Source of the DNA: Myrmaecium sp. VS I D KN 1
Taxonomy: Eukaryota; Ascomycota; Dothideomycetes; Valsariales; Valsariaceae
Direction of reading: 5' to 3'
Length of the DNA stretch: 64,000 nt
Assembly (NCBI GenBank): GCA_019775845.1
Contig: JADQAV010000009.1
Span: 1,116,001 to 1,180,000 of the forward strand
The translations under genes and the position numbers were made by a program. Positions 10,761 through 24,786 of the stretch are shown piece by piece; position 1 is the stretch's first letter, and every line of letters starts with the position of its first letter. Under the pieces are notes generated by a model. The model searched no databases, had not been told where the DNA came from, and saw only the letters and a program-made list of their open reading frames with translations.

Positions 10761-11534
10761 CGGGACTTCGGTGTTGCTGAAAATGATACTCAGTTGGCGA
10801 AGTTGGACGGACTGGCGGAGGGATGTTTGTGTCAATCAAGTATTTATCGATATGGCTGCCTACAGTGTCGTAGCATGGAGGATGATCGCCCAGCTAGACC
10901 CCACTTCTCGACAGCTGTCACCACCAAACAGGCCCTGGAGCTCTACCCCTTGCATGCGGGGTAAATTCTAGCCAGGTTCATATCTCGACGCAAGGCTGTG
11001 GATTGTTCCCCCATCTTAGATACTCTCGAGTCATGTCCACACCAATATTGGTACGCACTGTGAGCAAGCACAAATCCAATGTTATCACAGCATGATATCT
11101 AATGTAAAATGAATTTTCTGATATTGATTGCTGATTATGAAGAAAGGCCATGCGCCCACAGTCGCCGTGTCTAGCGTCTACTCTCTCTTGGGTTGAGAGT
11201 ACATCATCTCCTCCTTGCTGCTGCTGATATCTTGCTCTCTAATCTGAGCGTAACTTGAAAGGGAAAACAAGGAAAAGGGCGTCCTCTTTCGAAGACGGGG
11301 GTATCTCATGTCCGCACGTGGACCCACGCCAAATACTTAAGAAACCACCGTGCTGATTGAAAGGAGACAGAATGCAGAATAAAGAGAAAACCTTCCACGT
11401 ATGACGTGTACGACAAATACCGTCGCCATTTGAGGCGAAACGGGACATGCCCACCGATACTGATCGGATAGAAGGCCACGAATTTCCCGCCTTGGGGATG
11501 TGATGAATATGTGAGAAGAGCTCCGTTCCGTCGC
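10761..11534. other. Intergenic, UCH promoter and SAD1 3' region
   Basis: Both flanking genes run leftward, so this 774-bp stretch carries the UCH promoter on its left and the SAD1 3' region on its right. It is AT-richer around 11040-11140. No gene or repeat is recognised. Confidence 0.55.
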
Positions 11535-13445
11535 CTACTCATCGGAGGCGATCTCGCCATGCATGCGAATGCGGTAGATGCACGTCCAATCCCGGCCATA
11601 ATTCTCCGTCACTCGCACCACGGCCTCAGAGATTGCAACATCTGCACCCAGCATGTCGACATTGACCGGGAAGGTCTGGACGTGGTTGGTGGCTTCGAGA
11701 TCGTAGTGCATCTTGCCAATGCAAAGGTATGAGGTGGGCAGGCCCATGTCTTCACTGCACTGCACACCATAAGATTTAATGGCTCTCCGCTGTTCCTCAT
11801 CGAAGACAGGGACCCAGAGCTCGAGGAACTTCGGTGCGCTTAGCGGATCTGGTGTGCCTTCCTTTGGCACATGTTCCACGGTGACATGGGTCGGGTATAT
11901 TCTGTGGGGCATGAGCACGGCAAGCTGAGCTTTCCCGGTGCCAGATTTGGCAGCGCACCAACAATCGCCCGCTTCATTCCAGTGCTCAAGTGCGGCTGAA
12001 GGAGGTTTTCCGGCCTTATGCTTTCCTCCGAGCGTAAAGAAGGATAGGAAAGGTCGCTCGTCCGTCTGAGTTGGTGAGGTAAAATATGGTTCAACGACTG
12101 CGCCGATTCCGGGCGAGAAATGATTGATGGTCTTTAGAGCGGTGTTTGCGTTTTCAAGCAGGTGAACTTGCTTGATCGCTTGGATTTGTTGTAATGGTAG
12201 TGTGCGCAACTCCTCTCGCGCTGCAGCTGCAGCTGCCATTCGAATTTGAGAGTTGTCGACATGTGAGGAGCTGAATTTCTCGACCTTTTCGAGCCGAGCT
12301 TCAATACTGGCCGCCTTGTCCTGTAGCTCGCCGACGGCCTTCTTGACGAGCTTGATGAAGTCGTCCTTGGGGACGATCTCGTGAAATCTGAGTTTTTGAT
12401 CGATATATTTGTCAAGGTTTACTCCTTGACGAGAAATGAAAGAATCCCATGTTGGCGCGGATTCAGAGGGGTTGAAGCCTTTGCTAGCCAGCTTGTTGCC
12501 AAGGGCGTTCCAGAAATCTTCTTTGATTGCCAGTTTACCGGTTGAGGGATCTTTGCTAACGAGCAGGCGTTCAGGTAGGTTACTGAGTAGGGGCTCAATA
12601 GAATTCTCCAGATTCTGCACCCTCGAATTCAGTTCGCTCATTCCGCTTGTAGGAACTTGAGACGTGATGCGTTGCCCAATCTCTCGGATAGGCATGAGGC
12701 TGATACAACTGATGACTAGCAACGACATGATGACGGCGAGAAGCGCGCGAATTGCGTTCGACCGGAGCAGGCGAAGAATATATATGTAGAGGATGTAGTA
12801 CCACGGTATCACATGCGTGCATCCAATGGTTGAAAAGGACTCTGGAGCGTTGCTCTGCTTAATGTTTATCATACCGGCTTCGTGTTCCTCACCGAAACTT
12901 TTTGAAATATCTTGAGTGACAGAAGCCTCTCTGATGACAATCTCAGATTGAAGATCCGGTTCTGCTGAGACGTGTGGAGTGTGCCTGATTGGCTGATAAG
13001 AGGTTGTCTGCGGTGTTTCATGCGTCGTCTGTTGGGTACGTTCGACGGCAGATCGACGTCCTTTCTCAATAGAACCGGCGAGAGAAGACTCGCCGGTTTT
13101 GAAATCCGGTACCTTGGACACCTGACCAGGAGAGCCATAGGCATGGGATCCCTTTGGGGTGACAGCAGGCAGGCCCCCATTTTTCCTCGTCGAGGTACGG
13201 GCTGTCCTCGAGGTACCGGCATTTGAAGGCGCCGGCGATGCACCGGCTGATTGCAGCCGGCGAGACTGGCGTGGCGTTGCCATTTCGGAATCTGGCGTTG
13301 GCGAACGAGCAACAGATGCGCGAGATCTTGTTGCCGGAGCAGTGTACTTTCCGTCTTGCACCCTGCGAGATTAAGTGTTAGTCGAATCTAACAAAGAATC
13401 GTGGGGACCGTACTTAATAGTGTGACGGTTACTGGAAGAAGACAT
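11535..13445 (-). CDS. SAD1: SUN-domain nuclear envelope protein (Sad1 homologue)
   Basis: SUN proteins span the inner nuclear membrane and bind KASH partners in the perinuclear space, forming the LINC complex that ties chromatin or spindle-pole bodies to the cytoskeleton. Exons are 13445-13414 and 13362-11535; the junction gives MSSSSNRHTIKVQDGKY and a 619-residue protein. The N-terminal 190 residues are basic and Ser/Pro-rich, as expected for a nucleoplasmic domain. A hydrophobic region at about residues 195-235 (ending ALLAVIMSLLVISCISL) is the membrane span. A helical/coiled segment follows, and the SUN domain fills about residues 410-615, with HWNEAGDCWCA, RIYPTHVTVEHVP and the closing ENYGRDWTCIYRIRMHG. 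The gene is divergent from UDP-glucose epimerase. Confidence 0.92.
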
Positions 13446-14613
13446 TTGAAAGAAGATTGTTGGAATGCGAAGGGACGTTATGAACAATGTCGGATGTTGA
13501 GAAGAAGAAGAAACAAAACGACAGTCGAATAAAGTGAGGTACTATGTGTGCATGTACTTACAATCGAAATGCTTGGCTGACGGCGACGAAAGGAAACTCG
13601 TAGGCAAAGGCACGGCTCATGAGTGAGGTTGCCCGGCTGCGGACAATGAACCGACGACCTGCTACGAGCAGGGGTTCCGGATCGGGCAGATGAATTGTTT
13701 GAATGACTACAGCAACAAAAGGGACTATGGCTCGAACCGGACGGGGAAGAATAGATGCAGCTGTGCGAGGCCGCAGAGGCTACTACCTACGACAGCTGGC
13801 CGCGGTGAAGTCGGACAGCTGGACTGATACGTACGGTGGGTGGTATTTGACTCGAGATGAGACAGATGTCCTACGGGGTACGGAGAAGAAGATGCAGGTC
13901 GAAAGACTACCGACCGACGATGAGTGCATCCTACCGAGATCAAGCGACGCGAATGTTAATCAGCACGCGACAGCGCAGCAGCAGGAAAAGATTGGTTCAC
14001 GGCTTTCATGGTCGGCTGGACTGGAAGCGTACTCGACGGACGTTGGGACTTGGGCGCGCGCGACGGGGCTCGACTGTTGTTTTGATGATGCGCCAGGAAC
14101 TGGAATCCGCCCTGCCAACGGCCATCTTGGCATGCATGCGGACGTGCGCGCGAGTCCCTCGGTTCACCAGCCACAGGGGGGGTTGGGGAATGTTCATGCG
14201 CCACAGTCGCCGTCGCCGCCACAAGTCGCCGTCGTCGTCGTCGTCACTCTCATCGTTCCGAAACTTGCCAGGGGCGTCTTCCGGCGATGAACGGGCGATG
14301 AACGGGCCGAAACAGGCCACCCGGATCCACGATCGGCCACCAGTTGGCCCTTCAGCGTGTGTCATCGGTCGACTCGTGTAACGTTACCTGGTGTTTGCTG
14401 CCCGGAGATCCAAATTTACGGCTGCGGGGCAAAGGCGGGCGGTGGTGGGACGGTGGGACAGTGGGACAGTTCGGACTCCATGCATGTACATATATATCTG
14501 CTCCAGTTCCCCTTCGCCATCCGTTCCTTTTCCCTCCACGCCGATAACTATCTTCGCGCTCCTCTTTTCTGCTCGCATCTTCCCTCCAATCGCACAGGCA
14601 CCGATTGTTCATC
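13446..14613. promoter_or_regulatory. Divergent promoter, SAD1 and UDP-glucose epimerase
   Basis: This 1.17-kb region contains a GTC/GCC-rich trinucleotide stretch near 14205-14250 and a homopurine/GGGAC-rich patch near 14430-14470. A 195-codon frame at 13703-14290 was considered and not accepted as a gene. Confidence 0.5.
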
Positions 14614-16022
<1,409 letters not shown>

Positions 16023-16417
16023 ACTGAGCAGTAAGAATTCTATTCGCAGGAAGGATCTCCTTAAGCATCGGAAATGAGGAGCAGGAGATTATGTCGTTGA
16101 AGAATTTCTAGTGCACAATATCTTTTATTATTATAGACGAAATACCCAGTTACAGCATAGAAATTTTGTCCACAATGACCAAACGGAGATTAGCATTCAA
16201 GCAAATATCTGTGTTCCTTTAAGGCAACATCGGTGGTACATCAACAACCCTCTGCATGAGCATATCCAGGGGGGAAGAATGTTTGCACTGTCCTGGTGCA
16301 TCACGGCGGTCAGCCTGACTCGGGCCCGGACAGCTCGCTTGCAGGGAGGCGAGAAGGTTGGGCTAGACGATGCGGCGATCCGCTGAGCAATGAGAAAGCC
16401 CACTGAGTCACCCCGCC
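16023..16417. other. Intergenic, epimerase 3' end and ARC1-like promoter
   Basis: This 395-bp stretch is AT-rich at 16100-16210 and GC-richer near the next start codon. No other element is seen. Confidence 0.55.
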
Positions 16418-18022
16418 ATGTCGACGATAATTCTCCCCGCCAAATCGTTTCTCCCACGACCAATTTACTCTGCTGCTCGCATCAAATCGACTCCACGACT
16501 GCTGCATCTTGCGATAGCTGGTCTCCGCCCCACTGTCGTTCGGCCTGCCCCACTAAAACCTCTTCAGCGGCTTTCCACATTCACCACCACCGTTGGCGGC
16601 CCACGCACACGACATCTCTCTCCGCGTTTACCACGTAGCACAGTATTCCAAACGTCTATACGAACTATGGCTTCCACCGCTCTTCCGGAGGCTGTCGTGC
16701 CCATCCTGTCTCGCACCCACCCTTCCCTCGATATCACGCCTTCCAGCGATGCCGTCCAGGCCTCCGCTAGCATCTTTGCCAACACCACTTACACCGACGC
16801 CGACAAGACCGAGATCAGCCAGTGGCTGATCACCGCCTCGCAAATTGGCGGCGCTGAAGATGCTGGAAAGACTGCGGAGAGGCTCACGAGCCTGAACACT
16901 CACCTCTCATCTCGCACCACCGTCCTGGGCAACAAGCCTTCCGTCGCCGACGTCGCTCTGTTCACTTCCCTCCGACCCCTCGTTGCCTCCTGGGGACCCG
17001 AGCAGCGCACTGGCGAGCAAGGATACCACCACATCGTCCGCTTCGTCGACTTCGTCCAGAACGGCGAGCTGTACGGGCCGCTGAAGCTTGAGGAGTCGGA
17101 GAAGGTGAGCATCAACACGGACGAGGTCCTCTTCAAGATCAAGCCGATCGACGCCAAGGCGGAAAAGGAGCGGAAGAAGAAGGAGAAGGAGGCTGCCGCG
17201 GCGGCGGCCAAGAAGGATAGTGGTGCTACCGAGGCTAAGGCCCCGGAAAAGACTGTGACTGAGAAGGCGAAGGAGAAGGTCCAGGCTGCGGCTGAGGCCG
17301 TTGCATCTGCTGCCGGCGTCGAGGGACAGCCGCAGCAGCAGCAGCAGCAGCAGGGCAAGAAGAAGGAGAAGAAGGAGAAGAAGCCCAAGCCGGCCAAGGA
17401 GGCGCCCAAGGAGAAGCCGCTCTCGCCCTGCCTCATCGACCTGCGCGTGGGACACATCCTCAAGGCGACCACCCACCCCAACGCCGACTCGCTCTACGTC
17501 TCCACCATCGCGTGCGGCGACGCCCCCGGCACGGAGAACACGTCCGAGTACGAGGGCCAGGTCGTCCGGACCGTCTGCTCCGGCCTGAACGGGCTCATCC
17601 CGCTCGAGGAGATGCAGGGCCGCAAGGTCGTGACCGTCTGCAACCTGAAGCCCGTGACGATGCGCGGGATCAAGTCCTGCGCCATGGTGCTCGCGGCCTC
17701 CCCCCGCGTCGCCGACGGCGAGGACGCCCACAAGGGCCCCGTCGAGCTCGTCAACCCGCCCCCGGCCGCCCAGGCCGGCGACCGCGTCTACTTCGAGGGC
17801 TGGGAGGGCGAGCCCGAGCCCGTCCTCAACCCGAAGAAGAAGGTCTGGGAGACCCTCCAGCCCGGCTTCACCACCACCGACGCCCTCGAGGTCGGCTTCG
17901 AGGTCGGCGCCGTCCCGCCGCTCGCCGGCGAGGGCGAGGCTAAGAAGACCGGCCTGGCCAAGCTGCGGACTAAGGATGGCGTGTGTACCGTGAGCACCCT
18001 CAAGGGCGCGACCGTGCGGTAA
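16418..18022 (+). CDS. ARC1: ARC1-like aminoacyl-tRNA synthetase cofactor with EMAPII-type tRNA-binding domain
   Basis: Arc1 (G4p1) binds tRNA and holds methionyl- and glutamyl-tRNA synthetases in a cytosolic complex. The intronless frame gives 534 residues. Residues 1-83 contain at least eleven Arg and three Lys with no Asp or Glu, the composition of a mitochondrial presequence; an internal ATG at 16667 (MASTALPEA, residue 84) is where a cytosolic Arc1 would begin. A GST-like domain follows (about 84-245), then a Lys/Ala/Glu-rich linker with a seven-Gln run, then the OB-fold tRNA-binding domain from about residue 336 (CLIDLRVGHILKATTHPNAD; GLNGLIPLEEMQGRKVV; NLKPVTMRGIKS). The OB-fold part has extreme C/G-ending codons, unlike the N-terminal half. 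Confidence 0.88.
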   Translation: MSTIILPAKSFLPRPIYSAARIKSTPRLLHLAIAGLRPTVVRPAPLKPLQRLSTFTTTVGGPRTRHLSPRLPRSTVFQTSIRTMASTALPEAVVPILSRTHPSLDITPSSDAVQASASIFANTTYTDADKTEISQWLITASQIGGAEDAGKTAERLTSLNTHLSSRTTVLGNKPSVADVALFTSLRPLVASWGPEQRTGEQGYHHIVRFVDFVQNGELYGPLKLEESEKVSINTDEVLFKIKPIDAKAEKERKKKEKEAAAAAAKKDSGATEAKAPEKTVTEKAKEKVQAAAEAVASAAGVEGQPQQQQQQQGKKKEKKEKKPKPAKEAPKEKPLSPCLIDLRVGHILKATTHPNADSLYVSTIACGDAPGTENTSEYEGQVVRTVCSGLNGLIPLEEMQGRKVVTVCNLKPVTMRGIKSCAMVLAASPRVADGEDAHKGPVELVNPPPAAQAGDRVYFEGWEGEPEPVLNPKKKVWETLQPGFTTTDALEVGFEVGAVPPLAGEGEAKKTGLAKLRTKDGVCTVSTLKGATVR

Positions 18023-18573
18023 ATGGGCGCCTCGCTCCGTTGGGATGTGATGGGGCTTTTGTTGGTTCTTTTTTTCGGTAAAGGTGAAGAGCGGAGAAAG
18101 GCGTGTGGAAAGCCAAGGTGTCTGGGAGCTGGTTCAAGACGATCAAAAGCGCCTCGGCGCAACGACGGCATAGAGTCGGAGGGAGAAAGAAGAACACGGC
18201 GGCGGCAAAGATAGTCAATATACAGAATCTTGATTTCGTTTCTTCATCCCCAAATCGACCCGTGACGAAGATGACGGCGACAAATCTGTCCTATACTACA
18301 GGATAAGGTCCTACTGCCGTGACCTTGTCTCCGTCCCCCCCTTTCCCGAAACGCCATGCTTTGATGATCCTCCTCCTCCCATTTAAAAAATAAGTGTCAG
18401 TCGGGGAGGGGAGAAAGGGGGAAAGCCAAGAAAGTTTTTAAAATAATAATAAGGCAGACAGCTAGTGATGGGTGAGTAGCTTTCGGGACACCTCCAGGTG
18501 CACGAAAGGCTGTTCCGGACGATCTGTAACCGAGGTTTGGAGGGTGAAATGAGCAATGGGTCGGCTGATGGTT
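18023..18573. other. Shared 3' region of convergent ARC1-like gene and YPT6
   Basis: This 551-bp stretch contains poly-T and A-rich runs at 18055-18080 and 18385-18450. No coding signal is seen. Confidence 0.55.
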
Positions 18574-19517
<944 letters not shown>

Positions 19518-19968
19518 TGTGATGGATAGTAATGTAGCAACCTGAACGAAGAGAAAGGGATTTCGACGACAACGGGCAGAGATCGTGGGAACAGCTAGGC
19601 CGGACGGTTCGGAGGAGGCGGTGGGAAGGCGTGGAGATAGGGAGAGAGCCTTGGGATGGTGCTTTCCCGGTCTACTAGGAGCTGAGCTATCCCTCCTCCT
19701 AGCGGACCGATGCAAAGCCACATGCCCACCAGGGCACCAGGGCACACCGCCGCTTCCGGGGTTTCGTGGATGTGGACCAGCCCTCGGCCAAGGGACAAAG
19801 GCTTGGCGGGCGGTAGCGCGTGGCAGAAAAGTTACCTGTCGATAATTTCCTCCGGACGGGCTCGACCGCTCTAGCAGGTATCGCCCGCCCAAGTGAGTTC
19901 TTCTGGCCTCGATCACCCATTTCTTTTCGACTTCTTAAGGGGAAGAACATACCTCGGACATTTCTGCC
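19518..19968. promoter_or_regulatory. Divergent promoter, YPT6 and NOP53
   Basis: This 451-bp stretch lies between start codons. Overlapping short frames on both strands have no recognisable product. Confidence 0.5.
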
Positions 19969-21382
19969 ATGTCTTCGAGAGAAGCGCCGCGGCAGCACAA
20001 GCAGCCTTCGAGAAAAGGCAAGAAGGCCTGGAGGAAGAACGTCGACCTCACCGAAGTCCAGACCGGTCTCGAGGATGTTAGGGAAGAAGTGATTGCTGGG
20101 TAATACCCTCCCGCTTTACGCTCCACCCTTGCGTTCCGCTAACATTGCGCAGCGGTATCGTCGCCGAAAAAACATCCGAGCAACTCTTCACCTTGGACAC
20201 CACCGGCGACCTTGAAATCAAGAAGAAATATAACAAGGCACACAAGCCACTCAAGGCTGACGAGATCCTCTCCCAGCGCTCTGCAGTTCCGGCGGTCGAC
20301 TCTCGGAAACGGCCTGCTTCTCGCGTTACCGACGGCATTGTTCCGAGCAAGAAGCGTCGCAGTAATGGCGTGTCGGCTAAGGAGTATGACCGCCTGCGAC
20401 AGATTGCTTATGGCGGAGACTCCGTGACGAAAGACGTTGTCAAGGCAGATGGCCAGGCGACCTACGATCCTTGGTCTATGGAGGAAACGCCCCAAGAAAC
20501 CAAGTTCTCCTTCCTCGAGAAGAAGAAGGATGTGAAGGCTCCAAAAACCATGAAACAGGCTCCCATCTCCATGCTTGCGAGCGGTAAGCATGTTCCCGCG
20601 GTAAAGAAGCCTGAAGCAGGGAAGAGCTACAACCCCACTTTCGAGGATTGGGATGAGTTGGTTGTCCGGGAAGGCCAAAAGGAACTTGAGGCAGAGAAGA
20701 AGAGATTGAAGGAGGCACAAGAGGAACAGGAGCGGTTGGAAAGGGCTTTGGCCATTGCCGCTGAACCCGACCCAGAGTCCGGCGACGAAAGCGCTTGGGA
20801 AAGCGAATGGGATGGCATCCAGAGCGAACCGGAATCAGAGTGGTTAAACAAGAAACGGCCGGAGAGGAAGACGCCGCAGCAGCGCAATAAGATAAAGCGA
20901 AGAAAGGAGGCGGAGAGAAAAGCTAAATGGGAGGCGAGGATGAAAGAGAAGGAGGCGCAGATGGAGAAGGTCAAGGCTCTGCAAAAGTCTGTCGAGGAGA
21001 AGGAGAAGGCGAGATCCCAGGCTCAATCGCAGGAGGTAGCCAACGACGATGTTGTCTCGGATGATGAGGAAGAGGTTTTGAAAAGGAGAACGCTGGGCAA
21101 AGCACCGTAAGTGTACTCTCTGCGCCTAAGAAGTCGAATACTGATAATTCCCCTAGTATCCCCGAAGCTCCTCTAGAGGTCGTACTTGCGGACGAGCTGC
21201 AAGACTCCTTGCGCCTCCTTAAACCAGAAGGCAACCTGCTCACGGACCGCTACCGGAATATGCTGCTGAACGGCAAGGTTGAATCCAGACGGCCGGCACA
21301 GCGCAGGAAGGCAAAGACGACAGTCACAGAGAAGTGGTCGTACAAGGACTGGAAGCTGGATCGCAAGGCTAAGGCCAGGTAA
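19969..21382 (+). CDS. NOP53: Ribosome biogenesis protein Nop53
   Basis: Nop53 (human GLTSCR2/PICT1) recruits the Mtr4-exosome to pre-60S particles for 7S pre-rRNA trimming. Exons are 19969-20099, 20153-21106 and 21157-21382, encoding 436 residues. The start SSREAPRQHKQPSRKGKKAW and the segment WRKNVDLTEVQTGLEDVREE are characteristic. Further on are EQLFTLDTTGD and ATYDPW. The middle is strongly Lys/Glu-rich and predicted helical. The C-terminus (LEVVLADELQDSLRLLKPEG, then DRYRNMLLNGKVESR and KTTVTEKWSYKDWK) is the conserved Nop53 tail, reached only by splicing the second intron. The exosome subunit MTR3 is 6 kb away, a link in function that is probably coincidental in position. Confidence 0.93.
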
Positions 21383-21678
21383 ACCGGGCTTGTACTGCTT
21401 GTCACTTGAGAGCGAGAATAATACAAATTTGAAGTTGAATACCCGCTATAACAACATGAAGACCACCATGCCATCCCCGCGGCGCTGGGGGCCTACATTC
21501 CAACCACTTGGAGGCCCTTTTTCTATGCGAGTGGTGCCCGTAACAGACTGCCCAAACTCCGAGAAGGCGCTATATTTACAGAAGTTACACAGAAGAGTTG
21601 GGAGTCGGGGCATGTGCGATTGATTTTGCCATTTTATGGCCAAATGCTCGTGAACGAGGAAAAATCCAGCCGTATCGT
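21383..21678. other. Shared 3' region of convergent NOP53 and TOM20
   Basis: This is 296 bp of 3' untranslated sequence. Nothing else is seen. Confidence 0.55.
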
Positions 21679-22290
21679 TTACTCAACGGTTACCGAACCG
21701 CTTTCGGATGGCGGCTTGCCGACAGGAATGCTCGAATCAATGGCAATCATCTCCGCAAGGATGTCGAGAACAGGCTACAATCTGTTAGCACTTTACGACA
21801 CAAGGGGTGCGATTATATCCGTACCTTAGGGACAGTCTTGTCGTAGATACTGATCAGCTCTCTGGGCTGCGGGTAGACCTTCAGAGCCTTGTAGAAGCAC
21901 AGAGCAGCTTCAATGGGATCGGATCCTGGGAAGCGTTAGCCTCGGCCGCTTGTGGACGGAGAATTGTTCCTCACCATCCTGGCACAAGCCCTCTCCACGA
22001 GCAACTTCTTGCATGAAGTATGCCTCAACCTCCTCCGGGTCCCGCGGGAAGCCCTCCTCATTGGACTGGTCAACGGCTTCCTTGATCGCCCTCCTCTGCG
22101 CGGCACCCGCGGCCTCGGCCTCCTCCTTCGCAGCGCGAGCCTGCTTCTTGGACTGCCTCTTCAGGGTTTTCCGGAACTCGGGGTCGCTGCGCCTCTTGTG
22201 GTCGAAGTAAACGGCGTACGCGATAAGACCGGTAGCGACGGCGCCGACGCTGGCGGCAACGATGGTCGACGTTTTCCACTGAGAAGACAT
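21679..22290 (-). CDS. TOM20: Mitochondrial import receptor subunit Tom20
   Basis: Tom20 is the outer-membrane receptor that binds amphipathic presequences of mitochondrial precursors. Exons are 22290-21975, 21925-21825 and 21774-21679, giving 170 residues. An N-terminal signal anchor (residues about 8-27, [20 protein letters not shown]) is followed by the cytosolic segment [20 protein letters not shown], the conserved [18 protein letters not shown], and the single TPR-like core [19 protein letters not shown]. The last exon encodes [14 protein letters not shown] and ends in VTVE. The gene is divergent from EXO84, and a CCAAT box lies at 22337-22341 in the shared promoter. Confidence 0.95.
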
Positions 22291-22620
22291 TGTGAGGGAT
22301 CTGAAATAGTGCGGAGCTGCAAGTAGTGTGGCTGAGCCAATCCTATGTCGAAAATATGCTGGAGTATGATGCGAAGAGCTGGATTGGTGAGGGGAGGTGG
22401 ATGTTGTGGACGGGCTTGTCGTCCGTCAAGCCGACCAGGAAATTTTGGAAGGCGACGCCATCACTCGCTGCGGAACAACCCGACTCCCCCGACCATCTCA
22501 GCCCGGACCTGTAAGCTCCTCAGGGCCCGGATGAGAGCTCCAACTCGCGTCGCGCACCGTCATCGTTCCGCCACAACCGCTCGCGACGCACATCTTTCGA
22601 GGAAATAGAACAGTCCCAGC
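22291..22620. promoter_or_regulatory. Divergent promoter, TOM20 and EXO84
   Basis: This 330-bp stretch between start codons contains a CCAAT pentamer at 22337-22341, a candidate site for the HAP (CCAAT-binding) complex. Whether it is used is not known. Confidence 0.5.
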
Positions 22621-24786
22621 ATGGAAGAAAAGAGCAGAGGAATTTCGTTGCGTAAGAAGCGCTCAGTCCGTCCTCAAATCAGCGCACCCAAGCAGATCAG
22701 CGCGCCCCTCCCTCAAGGGAGCCTGGCAACGTCCACCTTGTCATCCCAGAACAATGGCCTTCTCCGACCGGATGCTGCTGGCAGCAGCCTGGAGGTCCCG
22801 GGATCGCGTGAGCGGAGCGCAAAAACCGCCGACTTAGTCAAGCGGAGATATTCTACGCGGTTCACCCAGTTACCCACGGATTTCAACGCGGAGGCTCCGC
22901 CTATGCCCGGGGTGCCAGCCATACCCAGCCAGTATGCGAAAGCAGCCTCTAGCAGTGCAAGGCCCTCTACCAGCGGCGATGGACAGAAGATCAAAGTCGA
23001 TATCAGGGCACTACGGGACCCTAACCTTTTGCCAGAACAATGTTTGTGAATCGGTCTTGGTTACGTTCACGATGCTAATCTGAAACGCAGATGTTGCTTC
23101 ATTGCTTGCGGATGCCTCCGAACAGGACATTATGGATTACCAGCAAGAGTTGCGGAAGGTCAAGAACCGCACATCCACCGACTTACAGCATAACGTCTAT
23201 CAGAACCGGACCCAGTTTATCAAGATCAGTAAAGAAGCAGAAAAGCTCAAGGGCGAGATGAGGACGCTCAGAACTCTCATGGCAGACCTTACCTCGGCGT
23301 TGGGGCAAACCACTTCGGCCGCCGGTGTGTCTGGAGACACTCTTACCGCCAGAAAGCAGGCAAATCGAAGCTCTGTTGCCAATCTTGAAGCACTCTGGAA
23401 CACGCATTTGCAGATGCTCTGGAAGCGTGTTGAAGGGTCACAGAAATTCCTCCCAGCCGTTCCCGGTCGGCATATCGTCTATGAGTCTGGAAGATGGGTC
23501 GAGCTTAATGCCGCTACGTGGAAAGCTAGAAGAAGGGTGCATTTAATCTTGCTAAACGACCACCTTTTGGTAGCTGCCGAGAAGAAGCGAGGTGACCCTG
23601 CAGCTCAGAATAAAAAGGAGTCGAGGCAGAAGCAGTCGCAAGCTCAAGTACATCTCGTAGCTCAGCGTTGCTGGCCTCTGCAGGACGTCCACATGGCTGA
23701 TCTGTCCACTCGATCGGCTCCTCCCAGAGATGGTGCTAAACCGGGCTCCGTCAACGCTGTCAACCTGAGAGTTGGTGCCGAATCCTTCACTTTTGCTACC
23801 GGCGGTTCGGACAGCACGGAAAAACTTACTTTGCTGGCCGCCTTCCGTAAAGCTGCTGAAGACCTCCGCAAAGCCCAGGAAGCTGAGATAGAAGAAAGAG
23901 GCAAGGCTCAGGATTCTGTGAATTATTTTGCTTCACGGGACTCTGGTATGCTGAAGAAGACTGATCTGCTGGAAAGCCTCTCTGAAAATGCTGCGAACAA
24001 CAGGTCTAGTATATTCGTAGATGTAGATGGAAAGCAGCAGAATATCCGATGGGTAGAGAGCCAGTTGGATGAACTGGACATTGACATTGCTTTGCACCAT
24101 TTTGAAGAGGCTGTCGCAAGAGTAGAGCGATTGAAACGGATTGGCAAAGGCATAAAGGGCAACCATATAGCGCAGGAGATCATCACTTTCAAGGTCAACG
24201 AACGGGCAAGTAAGCTTGCCTCGGTAATTGTCCAGCAATTGGTCGCAACGGCTTCCTGGATGACCTCCACGCGCAAACATGTCGACTGGCTTATGCGACT
24301 CGGAGCCGAGGACCAGGCGAGAGATGCATACCTTGAGACTCGGAGTGAATTAGTCCATAAAAGAACAAGGTCAGTACCTGTCTGTTTTATTCTAACCATA
24401 CGGACACCGACGCTGACAGTTGTAGACAATGCCTCTTCGACGGCGACCTCCACCAGTACATCTACCAGATTTCCTTCATCTATTTCACCATCATCAAAAA
24501 CACCGTGCAGATATACAGTAACTGTTTTCCCCCGCCCATGATGTCGGCGTGCGTCAAATGGGCCAAAGGACATGTGGACGATTTCAACCAGATACTGGCA
24601 CGGCAGCTGAGCAGCGTAGACAAAGAGAGTGCAGCGTGGAGAGAATGCATGGATCGAGCCCATGCGCATGCTGCCATGCTTGCAGACGTTGGACTCGACT
24701 TCCGCGCCATTATCGGCCAGGGAATTGAAGCTCAAGGTGAGCAGAACGGCTCGAAGGCAATTGGACTAGGCTTGACGGAAGGTTGA
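22621..24786 (+). CDS. EXO84: Exocyst complex component Exo84
   Basis: Exo84 is one of eight exocyst subunits that tether secretory vesicles at the plasma membrane. Exons are 22621-23041, 23091-24369 and 24426-24786, giving 686 residues. The N-terminal 130 residues are Ser/Pro/Ala-rich. The conserved core starts with PEQYVASLLADASEQD, formed across the first junction, and DLQHNVYQNRTQF, predicted coiled coil. A PH domain lies at about residues 262-385 (VYESGRWVELNAATWKARRR). The helical C-terminal bundle follows, with LDIDIALHHFEEAVARVERL and, in the last exon, LFDGDLHQYIYQISFIYFT and WAKGHVDDFNQILARQLSSV. The second intron is needed to reach this tail. Confidence 0.94.

Noticed and set aside
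13703-14290. 195-codon ATG frame between SAD1 and the epimerase
   Set aside because: It has mixed codon use, no domain and a repeat-derived Val run. It lies in the shared promoter of two good genes.
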